Below, in pieces: positions 8,909-16,480 of a stretch of DNA of 64,000 bases (the first letter of the stretch is position 1; every line of letters starts with the position of its first letter). The notes beneath the pieces were generated by a model. That model was not told the origin of the DNA, did not search any database, and saw only the letters and a list, made by a program, of their open reading frames with translations. The DNA is from Janibacter terrae NBRC 107853 (GTDB lineage: Bacteria > Actinomycetota > Actinomycetes > Actinomycetales > Dermatophilaceae): contig NZ_BCUV01000002.1 of assembly GCF_001591405.1 (NCBI RefSeq), positions 427,440-491,439 of the forward strand, given 5' to 3'. The position numbers and the translations under genes are program-made.

Positions 8909-10032
8909 GCCTGCACCACCATCGCCACTCCCTGCCCGCCGCCGGCGGCGATCGTGGCGAGACCGAGCGACCCGGGGCGCGGCACCAGCTGGTGGAAGAG
9001 CCGTACGAGCAGCACGGCCCCGGAGGCGCCCCACGGGTGGCCCAGGGCGAGCGCGCCACCGTCGGCACACACGCGAAGGGGGTCCAGCCCCAGCTCGTCG
9101 CAGCAGGCCAGCACCTGCCCGGCGAAGGCCTCGTTGACCTCGATCGCGTCGAGGTCGTCGAGCCCGGTCCCCGCGCGCTGCAGGACGGTCCGCGTCGCCG
9201 GCACGAGGCCCCGGCCGGGTCGGTGGGGCGCCACGCCGGCGGTGGCGGTGGCCAGGACGCGCAGCCCCGGGCCGCCCAGGCGCGCGTGGGTCGCTGCGTC
9301 GACGACGGCCACGGCGGCGGCACCGTCGCTGATGCCGCAGGAGTTGCCCGCGGTCACCGACCCGCCGTCCCGGAAGGCCGGTCGCAGACGCGCCAGCTTG
9401 TCGACCGTGAGCGTCGCCCGCGGTCGGTCGTCGCGCACGACCCTGCCGACGGCCACGATCTCGTCGTCGAAGACCCCCGCCTCCTGCGCGGCCACGGCCC
9501 GCGCGTGCGAGCGCGCGGCGTACTCGTCCTGGCGCTCGCGGGAGACGCCGGCCTCCTGCGCGAGCAGGTCGTTGGCGACCCCCATGTCGGGGTCGTCCCA
9601 CCCGGCGGGGGCGAAGGGAGCCCGCTCGTACCGCACGGGGTCGGCGCCCTCGACGGGCGGCCAGTGCCGCCACGGGGCGGTGCTCGCGGACTCCACCCCG
9701 CCCGCCAGGACGGCGGGGGAGCCCGTGGCGACCATGCGGACCGCCACGTCGACGGCCGCGAGCCCGCTCGCGCACTGCCGGTCGACGGTGAGGGCGGGCA
9801 CGTGCTCGGGCAGCCCGGCGCGCAGGGCCGCAGACCGGGCGACGTCGCCACCGGGACCCATGCAGTTGCCGAGCACGACGTCGCCGACCTCGGCGGGGTC
9901 GAGCCCGGCGCGACGGGTCACCTCGGCGAGCACCGGTCCGGCGAGCCGCTCGGCGGTGACCGTGGACAGGGAGCGGCCGGCTGTCCCGATGGCGGTGCGG
10001 GCGGCCGCGACGATCACGGGGGTCGTGGTCAT
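8902..10032 (-). CDS. Thiolase family acyl-CoA acetyltransferase (YhfS-like by context)
   Basis: A 376-residue thiolase: the acylated Cys is in DRQCASGL (about residue 86), the His in NEAFAGQ context and LALGHPWGASGA, and a C-terminal GGGQGVAM in place of the usual C(I/V)GGGQG, so the second catalytic Cys (normally CxGGGQ) appears replaced by IAAGGGQ. That loss would bias the enzyme toward synthesis or a different acyl group. It overlaps the ligase by ATGA and bioM by seven bases. The gene order bioY-ligase-thiolase parallels B. subtilis yhfU-yhfT-yhfS. A role in biotin precursor (pimelate-like) metabolism is inference. Confidence 0.8.
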   Translation of the reverse strand: MTTTPVIVAAARTAIGTAGRSLSTVTAERLAGPVLAEVTRRAGLDPAEVGDVVLGNCMGPGGDVARSAALRAGLPEHVPALTVDRQCASGLAAVDVAVRMVATGSPAVLAGGVESASTAPWRHWPPVEGADPVRYERAPFAPAGWDDPDMGVANDLLAQEAGVSRERQDEYAARSHARAVAAQEAGVFDDEIVAVGRVVRDDRPRATLTVDKLARLRPAFRDGGSVTAGNSCGISDGAAAVAVVDAATHARLGGPGLRVLATATAGVAPHRPGRGLVPATRTVLQRAGTGLDDLDAIEVNEAFAGQVLACCDELGLDPLRVCADGGALALGHPWGASGAVLLVRLFHQLVPRPGSLGLATIAAGGGQGVAMVVQAC

Positions 10033-11018
10033 GACCCGGCCGCCACGAGCCTCGCGCGCACCGCGCCGCGGTCGACCTTGTCGTTGGGCGTGACCGGCAG
10101 CGTCTCGAGGTGGACCCAGCGTCGCGGGCGCTGGGGCGTCGTCAGCTCGGCGCGGGCGACGCGGCGCAGCCGGTCGGCGTCGGAGGCGACGGTGACCGCG
10201 CAGGCGACGACCTCGCCGAGCTCGGTGTGGGGGAGGCCGACGACGACGACCTCGCCCTCGGCGTGGGGTCGTAGGACCCGCTCGACGTCGGCGACGGTGA
10301 CAGTCGCGCCGGCGGTGGTGATGCCCCCTTCGCGCCCGTGGACCCGCACGACGCCGCCGCCGACCTCGCCGCGGTCTCCGACGCTGACCCAGCCGCCCGG
10401 CCGGGTGCGCAGCTCGTGCCCCGGCTCGAGGTACCCGCGGCTGACGTAGGGGGAGCGGACCCACAGCTCGCCGTCGCGCGCGCGGACCTCGACGCCGGGG
10501 AAGGGACGCAGCGCGTCCGCGTGCTCGCCCCAGGCGACGAGGGAGAGCTCGGCCGCACCGTAGTAGTGGCTCAGGCCGCCGCCCGCGGCGAGGACCTGCT
10601 CCCGGGTCGCCGCGTCGACCCGGTCGCCGGCGACGACGACGTGCGTGCCGGCGAGCTCCTGCGGGCGGGTCGCGAGGACCCGCCGGAGCGCGCTGGGGGT
10701 GAGGTGGGCGTGCGTCGCGTCGGCGAGCTCGTCGACCATCGTCGCGCGGGCCCAGCCGGCGTGGACGGCGGCGAAGAGGTTCATCGACGAGGTGATCGGT
10801 CCGGGGGCGTGCACCCGGCTCCCCGCGGTGGTGCCGGTCAGCGCGCTGACGGCCGGGAAGGACCCGACCCACGAGCCGGTCGTGCGCACGATCGTGCGTG
10901 CGTGCCCGGAGGTGCCGGAGGTGGCGAGGGCGATGGGCCGGCCGGCTCGCGCGGCCTCCCCGAAGGCGGCCACGGGGTCCTCGGCCGCCAGCACGTGGAC
11001 GATCTCAGACGAGGGCAT
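10029..11018 (-). CDS. Short AMP-binding acyl-CoA ligase (YhfT/MenE-like)
   Basis: A 329-residue adenylate-forming enzyme beginning close to its P-loop motif (LATSGTSGHARTI, about residue 33), then YYGAAE (A5), SVGDRGE (A7) and a C-terminal PVTPNDKVDRG with the catalytic lysine (A10). It lacks most of the N-terminal domain of full-length FadD proteins (500 or more residues), so it is a compact form. The ATG at 11018 lies inside the bioY 3' end with GGGAG upstream. Its place between bioY and a thiolase suggests activation of a carboxylic acid linked to biotin synthesis or salvage, but no substrate can be read from the sequence. Confidence 0.78.
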   Translation of the reverse strand: MPSSEIVHVLAAEDPVAAFGEAARAGRPIALATSGTSGHARTIVRTTGSWVGSFPAVSALTGTTAGSRVHAPGPITSSMNLFAAVHAGWARATMVDELADATHAHLTPSALRRVLATRPQELAGTHVVVAGDRVDAATREQVLAAGGGLSHYYGAAELSLVAWGEHADALRPFPGVEVRARDGELWVRSPYVSRGYLEPGHELRTRPGGWVSVGDRGEVGGGVVRVHGREGGITTAGATVTVADVERVLRPHAEGEVVVVGLPHTELGEVVACAVTVASDADRLRRVARAELTTPQRPRRWVHLETLPVTPNDKVDRGAVRARLVAAGS

Positions 11019-11595
11019 CCTCACGCTCCCGCGTGCGCGTGCGGATGAGACCGGGGTAGGCGGCGTGCACCCCCCGCGCGACGACGGCGCAGATGACGGC
11101 CTTGACGAGGTCACCGGGGACGAAGGGGGCTGCGGCCACGAGGGCTGCGACGGGGCTGAGGTCGGCGCGCAGGATCATCCCGATGATGCCCAGGACGTTG
11201 AGCGCGAGGACGCCGCCCAGGATGTTGATGCCGATGCCGGGCACCAGGCGGTAGGGGCGGCCGGCCGCCTCCGTCATGACACCGACGAGGTACGCGGCGA
11301 TCGGGTAGCCGATGAGGTAGCCCACGCTCGGGCCGGCGAAGACGCCGAGGCCGCCGCGCCCGCCGGCGAGCAGGGGGAGGCCCAGGGCGACGAGCGCGAG
11401 GAAGACGAGGACCGCGAGGGCGCCCCGCCGGGCGCCGAGGATCGCGCCGCAGAGCATGATGCCGAGCGACTGTGCGGTGATGGGCACCGCGTTGCCGAAG
11501 GGGGCGATCGCCGGGACGAGGCCGAGCACGGCGATGATGCCGGCGAAGACGGCGATCTGGGCGAGCTCGCGGCCGGTGGATCGGGGGTGGGACAC
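11005..11595 (-). CDS. bioY: Biotin ECF transporter S component
   Basis: A 196-residue BioY protein with six predicted membrane segments and the family signatures PITAQSLGIMLCGAILG near the N-terminus, GPSVGYLIGYPIAAYLVG in the middle and FVPGDLVKAVICA at the C-terminus. It binds biotin and docks to BioM/BioN encoded downstream. The GTG start at 11595 has GAGAGG upstream. A palindromic TGAAC-N3-GTTCA box lies 55 bases before the start and probably controls the operon. The C-terminal tail is unusually basic/acidic (RTRTREREDALV). Confidence 0.92.
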   Translation of the reverse strand: MSHPRSTGRELAQIAVFAGIIAVLGLVPAIAPFGNAVPITAQSLGIMLCGAILGARRGALAVLVFLALVALGLPLLAGGRGGLGVFAGPSVGYLIGYPIAAYLVGVMTEAAGRPYRLVPGIGINILGGVLALNVLGIIGMILRADLSPVAALVAAAPFVPGDLVKAVICAVVARGVHAAYPGLIRTRTREREDALV

Positions 11596-11650
11596 GGTGG
11601 GGCCTCTCGGTTCGGGGACGCCCGATCATGGCACGCGAAGCGACCACGTG

Positions 11651-11663
11651 TGAACACTGTTCA
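11651..11663. promoter_or_regulatory. BioQ-like operator (TGAAC-ACT-GTTCA)
   Basis: A perfect 13-bp palindrome, extendable to GTGAAC-ACT-GTTCAC at 11650-11664, sits upstream of bioY. It matches the TGAACN3GTTAC-type box described for the TetR-family biotin repressor BioQ of corynebacteria. Its distance to bioY fits repression when biotin is plentiful. The regulator gene is not in this window. Confidence 0.7.
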
Positions 11664-11786
11664 CGAGCGGCTCCGCCCACAGTCTGTGGATTCTCGAGAT
11701 GCGAGCGCCCGGGAAGTCGCTAGCGTCTGACATCGACGGATCGGGGAGTGTCGTCGGTCAGATCACGAGCACGAAGGGGGGTCCGC

Positions 11787-13016
11787 ATGGACGCCGTCAA
11801 GACGGTCGAGGGTGAGGTCCGCGAGCTCATCCGGCGCTCCGGCCTGGACCCGGTGCGCGAGACCGGCGAGGTCGCCGACCTCGTGCGCGCCGCGGTCACC
11901 GACTACGACGAGCGCAGCACCCACGGCGGGCTGCCCCTGCTCGGCAACTTCGAGGCCGCGGTCAAGTCCGTCATGGACACCGTCGCCGGCTTCGGCCCGC
12001 TGCAGCGCTACTTCGACGACCCGCTCGTCGAGGAGATCTGGATCAACAGCCCGAGCCAGGTCTTCGTCGCCCGCAACGGCGTCTCCGAGCTGACGAGCAC
12101 CGTCCTCACCGCCGACGAGGTCCGTGACCTCGTCGAGAAGATGCTCAAGTCCTCGGGACGGCGGGTCGACCTGTCCTCTCCCTTCGTCGACGCGACGCTG
12201 CCCGACGGCAGCCGGTTGCACGTCGTCATCCCGGACATCACCCGGGAGCACTGGGTGGTCAACATCCGCAAGTTCGTCGTGAAGGCCGACCACCTCGACG
12301 ACCTCGTGCGCCTCGGCACGCTCACCCGGGAGGCCTCGGTCTTCCTCCAGGCCGCGGTGGCGTCCGGGCTGAACATCCTCGTCGCCGGGGGCACCCAGGC
12401 CGGCAAGACCACCCTCCTCAACTGCCTGTCCGCGGCGATCCCGCCGCGCGAGCGGGTGGTGACCTGCGAAGAGGTCTTCGAGCTGAAGATCCCGATGCGC
12501 GACGTCGTCTCGATGCAGTGTCGCCAGCCCAGCCTCGAGGGCACCGGCGAGGTACCCCTGCGGCGCCTGGTCAAGGAGGCGCTGCGCATGCGCCCCTCGC
12601 GGATCATCGTCGGCGAGGTCCGCCAGGCCGAGAGCCTCGACCTGCTCATCGCGCTCAACTCCGGGCTCCCCGGCATGTGCACCCTGCACGCCAACTCCGC
12701 CCGCGAGGCGGTCACCAAGATGTGCACTCTGCCGCTGCTGGCGGGGGAGAACGTCGGGTCACGGTTCGTCGTCCCCACGGTCGCCGGCTCGATCGACATC
12801 GTCGTGCACACGGCCCTCGAGGTCGACGGCGTCCGACGGGTCCGCGAGATCGTGGCGCTGCCGGGGCGGATCGAGAACGACGTCGTCGAGATCAGCGACA
12901 TCTTCACCACCCGTGACGGCCGGCTCGTGCGCGCAGAGGGCTACCCGCCCCACCGCGACCGCTTCCAGCGGGCCGGCTACGACGTCACCGCCCTGCTCGG
13001 AGGGGATCGCGGATGA
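11787..13016 (+). CDS. tadA: Tad/Flp pilus secretion ATPase
   Basis: A 409-residue type II/IV secretion ATPase (CpaF/TadA): N-terminal domain with GFGPLQRYFDDPLVEEIWIN, Walker A GGTQAGKTT (Gly-Gly-Thr-Gln-Ala-Gly-Lys-Thr), Asp box VVTCEEVFEL, Walker B RIIVGEVRQ and a His box GMCTLHANS. The start at ATG 11787 is chosen because AAGGGGGG lies seven bases before it; an earlier GTG at 11748 lacks such a site. It powers pilin assembly at the membrane and heads a chain of seven genes joined by stop/start overlaps or short gaps. No septum-site (Ssd) gene precedes it, unlike in many actinobacteria. Confidence 0.93.
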   Translation: MDAVKTVEGEVRELIRRSGLDPVRETGEVADLVRAAVTDYDERSTHGGLPLLGNFEAAVKSVMDTVAGFGPLQRYFDDPLVEEIWINSPSQVFVARNGVSELTSTVLTADEVRDLVEKMLKSSGRRVDLSSPFVDATLPDGSRLHVVIPDITREHWVVNIRKFVVKADHLDDLVRLGTLTREASVFLQAAVASGLNILVAGGTQAGKTTLLNCLSAAIPPRERVVTCEEVFELKIPMRDVVSMQCRQPSLEGTGEVPLRRLVKEALRMRPSRIIVGEVRQAESLDLLIALNSGLPGMCTLHANSAREAVTKMCTLPLLAGENVGSRFVVPTVAGSIDIVVHTALEVDGVRRVREIVALPGRIENDVVEISDIFTTRDGRLVRAEGYPPHRDRFQRAGYDVTALLGGDRG

Positions 13017-13882
13017 CAGGTGTCCTCATCGGCGCAGTCCTCGGCCTCGGGCTGTTCCTCATCTGGTGGTCCTGGTGGCCGAGCGACGAGACGCGGGTCC
13101 GCGCTCCGCGCGAGCACCGGGTCATCCGACGCCTCTCCGACGACCTCGCCCAGGCCGGCTACCGCGGGATCGGTCCCACGGGCCTCGTCGCGGCGTGCGT
13201 CATCGCCTTCCTCCTCATCTTCGTCGCCGTCACCGCGCTCACCGCGGTCCCGGCCATCGCGTTGTGCTTCGCGGTGATGGCCGGCGGCGTGCCCGTGCTC
13301 GTCGTGCGCATGCGGGCGCGTGCACGCCGGGCCCACCTGAGGGACCTGTGGCCGGACGCGGTCGACAACATCACCTCCGCGGTGCGCGCCGGCATGGCGC
13401 TGCCCGAGGCGCTCTCCCAGCTCGCGCTGCGCGGCCCCGAGGAGCTGCGCCCGGCCTTCGCCGACTTCGCGAGCGACTACCGCACGACCGGCCGCTTCAA
13501 CGACTGCCTCGACCGGCTCAAGGACCGGCTCGCCGACCCCGTCGGCGACCGCCTCGTCGAGTCGCTGCGCATCGCCCGCGAGGTCGGCGGCTCCGACCTC
13601 GGGTCCCTGCTGCGCACCCTCTCGACCTTCCTGCGCGAGGACGCCCGCACCCGCAGCGAGCTGGAGACGCGCCAGTCGTGGACGGTCAACGCGGCCCGGC
13701 TGGCCGTGGCCGCGCCGTGGATCGTGCTGGCGCTCCTGTCGACCCGACCCGAGTCGGTGCAGGCGTACAACACCTCGACCGGTGTCCTCGTCCTGGCGGT
13801 CGGCGCCGCCGCGACCGTCATCGCCTATCGCGTCATGGTGCGCATCGGCCGGCTCCCGGACGAGGAGCGGGTGCTGCGATGA
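13013..13882 (+). CDS. tadB: Pilus assembly platform protein TadB
   Basis: A 289-residue type II secretion F-domain membrane protein. Membrane segments lie at the N-terminus, near residues 60-90 and at the C-terminus; the central cytoplasmic part ALPEALSQLALRGPEELRPAF matches the GspF/TadB domain. The ATG overlaps the tadA stop (ATGA). With TadC it forms the inner-membrane platform that TadA drives. Confidence 0.9.
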   Translation: MTGVLIGAVLGLGLFLIWWSWWPSDETRVRAPREHRVIRRLSDDLAQAGYRGIGPTGLVAACVIAFLLIFVAVTALTAVPAIALCFAVMAGGVPVLVVRMRARARRAHLRDLWPDAVDNITSAVRAGMALPEALSQLALRGPEELRPAFADFASDYRTTGRFNDCLDRLKDRLADPVGDRLVESLRIAREVGGSDLGSLLRTLSTFLREDARTRSELETRQSWTVNAARLAVAAPWIVLALLSTRPESVQAYNTSTGVLVLAVGAAATVIAYRVMVRIGRLPDEERVLR

Positions 13883-14832
13883 CGGACGTCCTGCACTCCA
13901 TCGGCCTGGGGCGCAGCGGCGCCCTCCTGGGGATGCTCCTGGCCCTCGGTGCCGTCCTGGTCCACCAGGGCTTGCCGCGCCACCGGCGGGCCACGCTCGA
14001 CGACCGGTTGGCCCCGTACCTGCGCGACACCCCGAGGCCCTCGCGCCTGCTCGCCGACGACGAGGTCGCCCTGCTCGCTGTGATCCCGACCGTGCTGCGT
14101 CCGGTCATCACCGACCTGGCCCGGCGGGTCGAGTCGGTGCTCGGCGGCACCTCCTCGGTCCGCCGGCGTCTGCTGCGGGCCGGTCGCGCGCCCGACACGG
14201 ACCGGTTCCGGGCCGAGCAGGTCCTGCACGGTTTCGGCGGTGCCGTCATCGGTGGCGCCCTCGGGGTCTTCTACGTGACGGGGCAGGGCCGCTCGCCGTT
14301 CTTCCTGCTCGTGCTCATCGTGCTCGGGTTCGCCATCGGCGTCGTCGTCCGTGACACCCTGCTCACCCGCGAGGCAGAGCGTCGCGAGGCGCGCATGCTC
14401 GCCGAGTTCCCCACCGTCGCAGAGCTGCTCGCACTCGCAGTCGGCGCGGGGGAGGGCGCCGCAGGGGCCCTCGAGCGGGTCGTGCGCCTGTCCGACGGTG
14501 AGCTGTCCGACGAGCTCGGACGCTGCCTCGCCGATGCCCGCGCGGGCGCCAGCCTCCCGTCCGCCCTGGAGGGCCTGGCCGACCGCACCGGACTGACCTC
14601 CCTCGCCCGGTTCGTCGACGGCATCGTCGTCGCTGTCGAGCGCGGCACGCCCCTCGCCGACGTCCTGAGGGCGCAGGCACAGGACGTCCGCGAGGAGGGG
14701 CGCCGGCTGATCATGGAGGCCGGCGGCAAGAAGGAGATCGCGATGATGGTCCCCGTCGTCTTCGGCGTGCTGCCCATCACGGTCCTCTTCGCGTTGTTCC
14801 CCGGCCTCGGCTTCTTCCAGTTCCAGATGTGA
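13879..14832 (+). CDS. tadC: Pilus assembly platform protein TadC
   Basis: A 317-residue second F-domain protein (AEFPTVAELLALAVGAGEG, GLTSLARFVDGIVVAVERGTPLADVLRAQA, then KKEIAMMVPVVFGVLPITVLFALFPG at the C-terminus). Start ATG 13879 overlaps the tadB stop (ATGA). It pairs with TadB in the pilus platform. Length is normal for the family. Confidence 0.9.
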   Translation: MTDVLHSIGLGRSGALLGMLLALGAVLVHQGLPRHRRATLDDRLAPYLRDTPRPSRLLADDEVALLAVIPTVLRPVITDLARRVESVLGGTSSVRRRLLRAGRAPDTDRFRAEQVLHGFGGAVIGGALGVFYVTGQGRSPFFLLVLIVLGFAIGVVVRDTLLTREAERREARMLAEFPTVAELLALAVGAGEGAAGALERVVRLSDGELSDELGRCLADARAGASLPSALEGLADRTGLTSLARFVDGIVVAVERGTPLADVLRAQAQDVREEGRRLIMEAGGKKEIAMMVPVVFGVLPITVLFALFPGLGFFQFQM

Positions 14833-14863
14833 CCTGACAGCACCGCCACCAAGGAGAGATGAC

Positions 14864-15088
14864 ATGACCGACCAGCTCATCAAGGCGCACGTGCGCCTCA
14901 CCGACAGCGTCCACCGGGCCATGGCCCGCCTCGAGGACGAGACGGGCGACGTGCCCGGCTGGGTGCTCATCACCCTGATGACCGCGGCCCTCGTCACCGG
15001 CATCTGGGCCATCGCGGGCGAGCAGCTGAAGTCGATGTTCGAGAACGCCCTCAAGGGCGTCACCGGGCCCGACCAGGTCCACGGTTGA
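14864..15088 (+). CDS. Small Flp-pilin-like membrane protein
   Basis: A 74-residue protein with a single hydrophobic segment (VPGWVLITLMTAALVTGIWAIAG) preceded by a charged region with GD, in the position where Flp pilins occur between tadC and tadE. AAGGAGAG lies just before the ATG, the strongest ribosome site in the operon, consistent with high-level pilin translation. It lacks the usual Gly/...Glu-Tyr leader motif of Flp pilins, so it is either a divergent pilin or a minor membrane factor. Confidence 0.65.
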   Translation: MTDQLIKAHVRLTDSVHRAMARLEDETGDVPGWVLITLMTAALVTGIWAIAGEQLKSMFENALKGVTGPDQVHG

Positions 15089-15480
15089 CGCGGATCGAGC
15101 GTCTGGGGGACGACCGCGGATCCGCGGTCGTCGACTTCGCCCTGACCTCGATCCTCCTGCTCTTCGTCTTCCTCGCCGTCTTCCAGCTGGGACTGGCCCT
15201 CCACGTGCGCAACACCCTCGTCTCCTGCGCCTCCGAGGGGGCTCGCTACGGGGCGAGGGCCGGCTCGAGCCCCGAGCAGGGCGCGGCCCGCGCACGTGAC
15301 CTCATCGACCGCTCCCTCTCGCCGCGCTACTCCGGCGGTGTCGTGGCGAGGACCGACACGACGACCGAAGGGGTGCAGGTCGTCGTCGTCGACGTGACGG
15401 CACCGCTGCCGGTGATCGGTCCGGTCGGCCCGGGGGACGCGCTCGACGTCCGTGGCCGCGCCTTCCTGGAGGAGCAGTGA
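15085..15480 (+). CDS. TadE-like pseudopilin
   Basis: A 131-residue protein starting at TTG 15085, which overlaps the preceding stop (TTGA). The N-terminus DDRGSAVVDFALTSILLLFVFLAVFQLGLALHVRNTL is the TadE-type signature: a charged stretch, then a hydrophobic helix with an acidic residue near its start. The remainder is a small extracytoplasmic domain. Probably processed by a prepilin peptidase encoded elsewhere. Confidence 0.85.
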   Translation: MTRIERLGDDRGSAVVDFALTSILLLFVFLAVFQLGLALHVRNTLVSCASEGARYGARAGSSPEQGAARARDLIDRSLSPRYSGGVVARTDTTTEGVQVVVVDVTAPLPVIGPVGPGDALDVRGRAFLEEQ

Positions 15481-15917
15481 GGGCGCGCGCACGGCTGGCC
15501 GACGACGGGGGGACCGCCGTCATCGAGTTCGTCTGGCTGGCGATCCTGCTCCTCGTCCCCCTCATCTACCTCGTCCTGTGCCTCGCCCGCCTCCAGGCCG
15601 GGTCCTACGCCGTCACCCAGGCCGCCCGAGAGGCAGGTCGCGCCTTCGTCACCGCGAGCGACGAGTCGTCGGCGCAGGCGCGCTCGCAGGCCGCGGCGGA
15701 CATCGCCTTCGAGGACCAGGGCTTCGGGGAGGGCAGCCGCCTCACGCTCGAGTGCACCGCTTCGCCCTGCCTGTCGCCCGGAGAGTCGGTGACCACCCGG
15801 GCGGTGACCTCGGTGCCCATGCCGCTCGTCCCGGGGTTCCTCCGCGACGTCGTGCCGCTGGACATCCCGGTCTCGGCCACGCAGGTCTCGCCCGTGCCCG
15901 AGTACGAGGCGCGATGA
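15477..15917 (+). CDS. Second TadE/TadF-like pseudopilin
   Basis: A 146-residue protein beginning at GTG 15477 (GTGA overlap). It has DDGGTAVIEFVWLAILLLVPLIYLVLCLARLQAGSYAVTQAAREAGR, the TadE-type helix with a conserved Glu, followed by a domain with two cysteines (LECTASPCLSPGE) that may form a disulfide outside the cell. Likely a minor pilus subunit. Confidence 0.83.
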   Translation: MRARARLADDGGTAVIEFVWLAILLLVPLIYLVLCLARLQAGSYAVTQAAREAGRAFVTASDESSAQARSQAAADIAFEDQGFGEGSRLTLECTASPCLSPGESVTTRAVTSVPMPLVPGFLRDVVPLDIPVSATQVSPVPEYEAR

Positions 15918-16393
15918 CCTCCCTTCGCCCCCTCTGCGCGCGCACCCGTGACGATCGTGGCCAGCTCAGCGTCCTCGTCCTCGGCCTGACCGTCATCGCG
16001 ATGACGCTGATCATCGGCGGCATCGCCGTGACCTCGGTCCACATCTCCCGGATGCGACTGCTCGACGCCGCGGACTCCGCGGCGCTCGAGGCGACCGACG
16101 AGAGCGCCGAGCAGATCTACGAGGGCGGGCTCGGCACCGCCCTGCCCGTCACCGACGACTCGGTCCGCGCTGCGGCCTCCGAGCACCTCGCGTCGCGTGC
16201 GCTGCCGCACGGCCTCGAGAGCTGGGGCGTCGCGGACGGCACGGGCAGCCCCGACGGTCAGACGGCCGTCGTCCGCCTGACCGGACAGGCGGACCTGCCC
16301 CTCATCGGCGGCCTGCTCGAGTCGATGGGTGGCTCGGTGACGGTGACCGTCGAGTCGCGGGCCCGTGCCGGCGTCGTCACCGGCCAACCCTGA
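15914..16393 (+). CDS. TadG-like / Rv3654c-like secreted pilus-associated protein
   Basis: A 159-residue protein starting with ATG 15914 (ATGA overlap). RTRDDRGQLSVLVLGLTVIAMTLIIGG is the N-terminal helix of the TadG/Flp-associated family, followed by LLDAADSAALEATD, typical of these proteins. Last gene of the pilus operon, followed immediately by a hairpin. Confidence 0.8.
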   Translation: MTSLRPLCARTRDDRGQLSVLVLGLTVIAMTLIIGGIAVTSVHISRMRLLDAADSAALEATDESAEQIYEGGLGTALPVTDDSVRAAASEHLASRALPHGLESWGVADGTGSPDGQTAVVRLTGQADLPLIGGLLESMGGSVTVTVESRARAGVVTGQP

Positions 16394-16408
16394 GCCGCGT
16401 TGCGGCTC
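16392..16408 (+). terminator. Hairpin at the end of the pilus operon
   Basis: GAGCCGC-GTT-GCGGCTC is a perfect seven-base stem starting within the stop codon of the last pilus gene. There is no T-rich tail, so termination strength is uncertain. Confidence 0.45.
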
Positions 16409-16480
16409 GCCCGTCGGTCCGAGGTGACACGATGACGGCAGCGGTGCACGACCGTGCCCGCACCTGCAGGAGGGATGCAC

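Noticed and set aside
10495..10510. KOPS-like GGGNAGGG word
   Set aside because: Only isolated matches to the E. coli FtsK motif were seen, and the enriched word here (CGAAGGGG) differs and is not clearly strand-biased.
13825..15492. Minus-strand open frame of 555 codons across the pilus genes
   Set aside because: Opposite to TadC and TadE-like genes with overlapping starts and clear motifs; translation lacks any domain.
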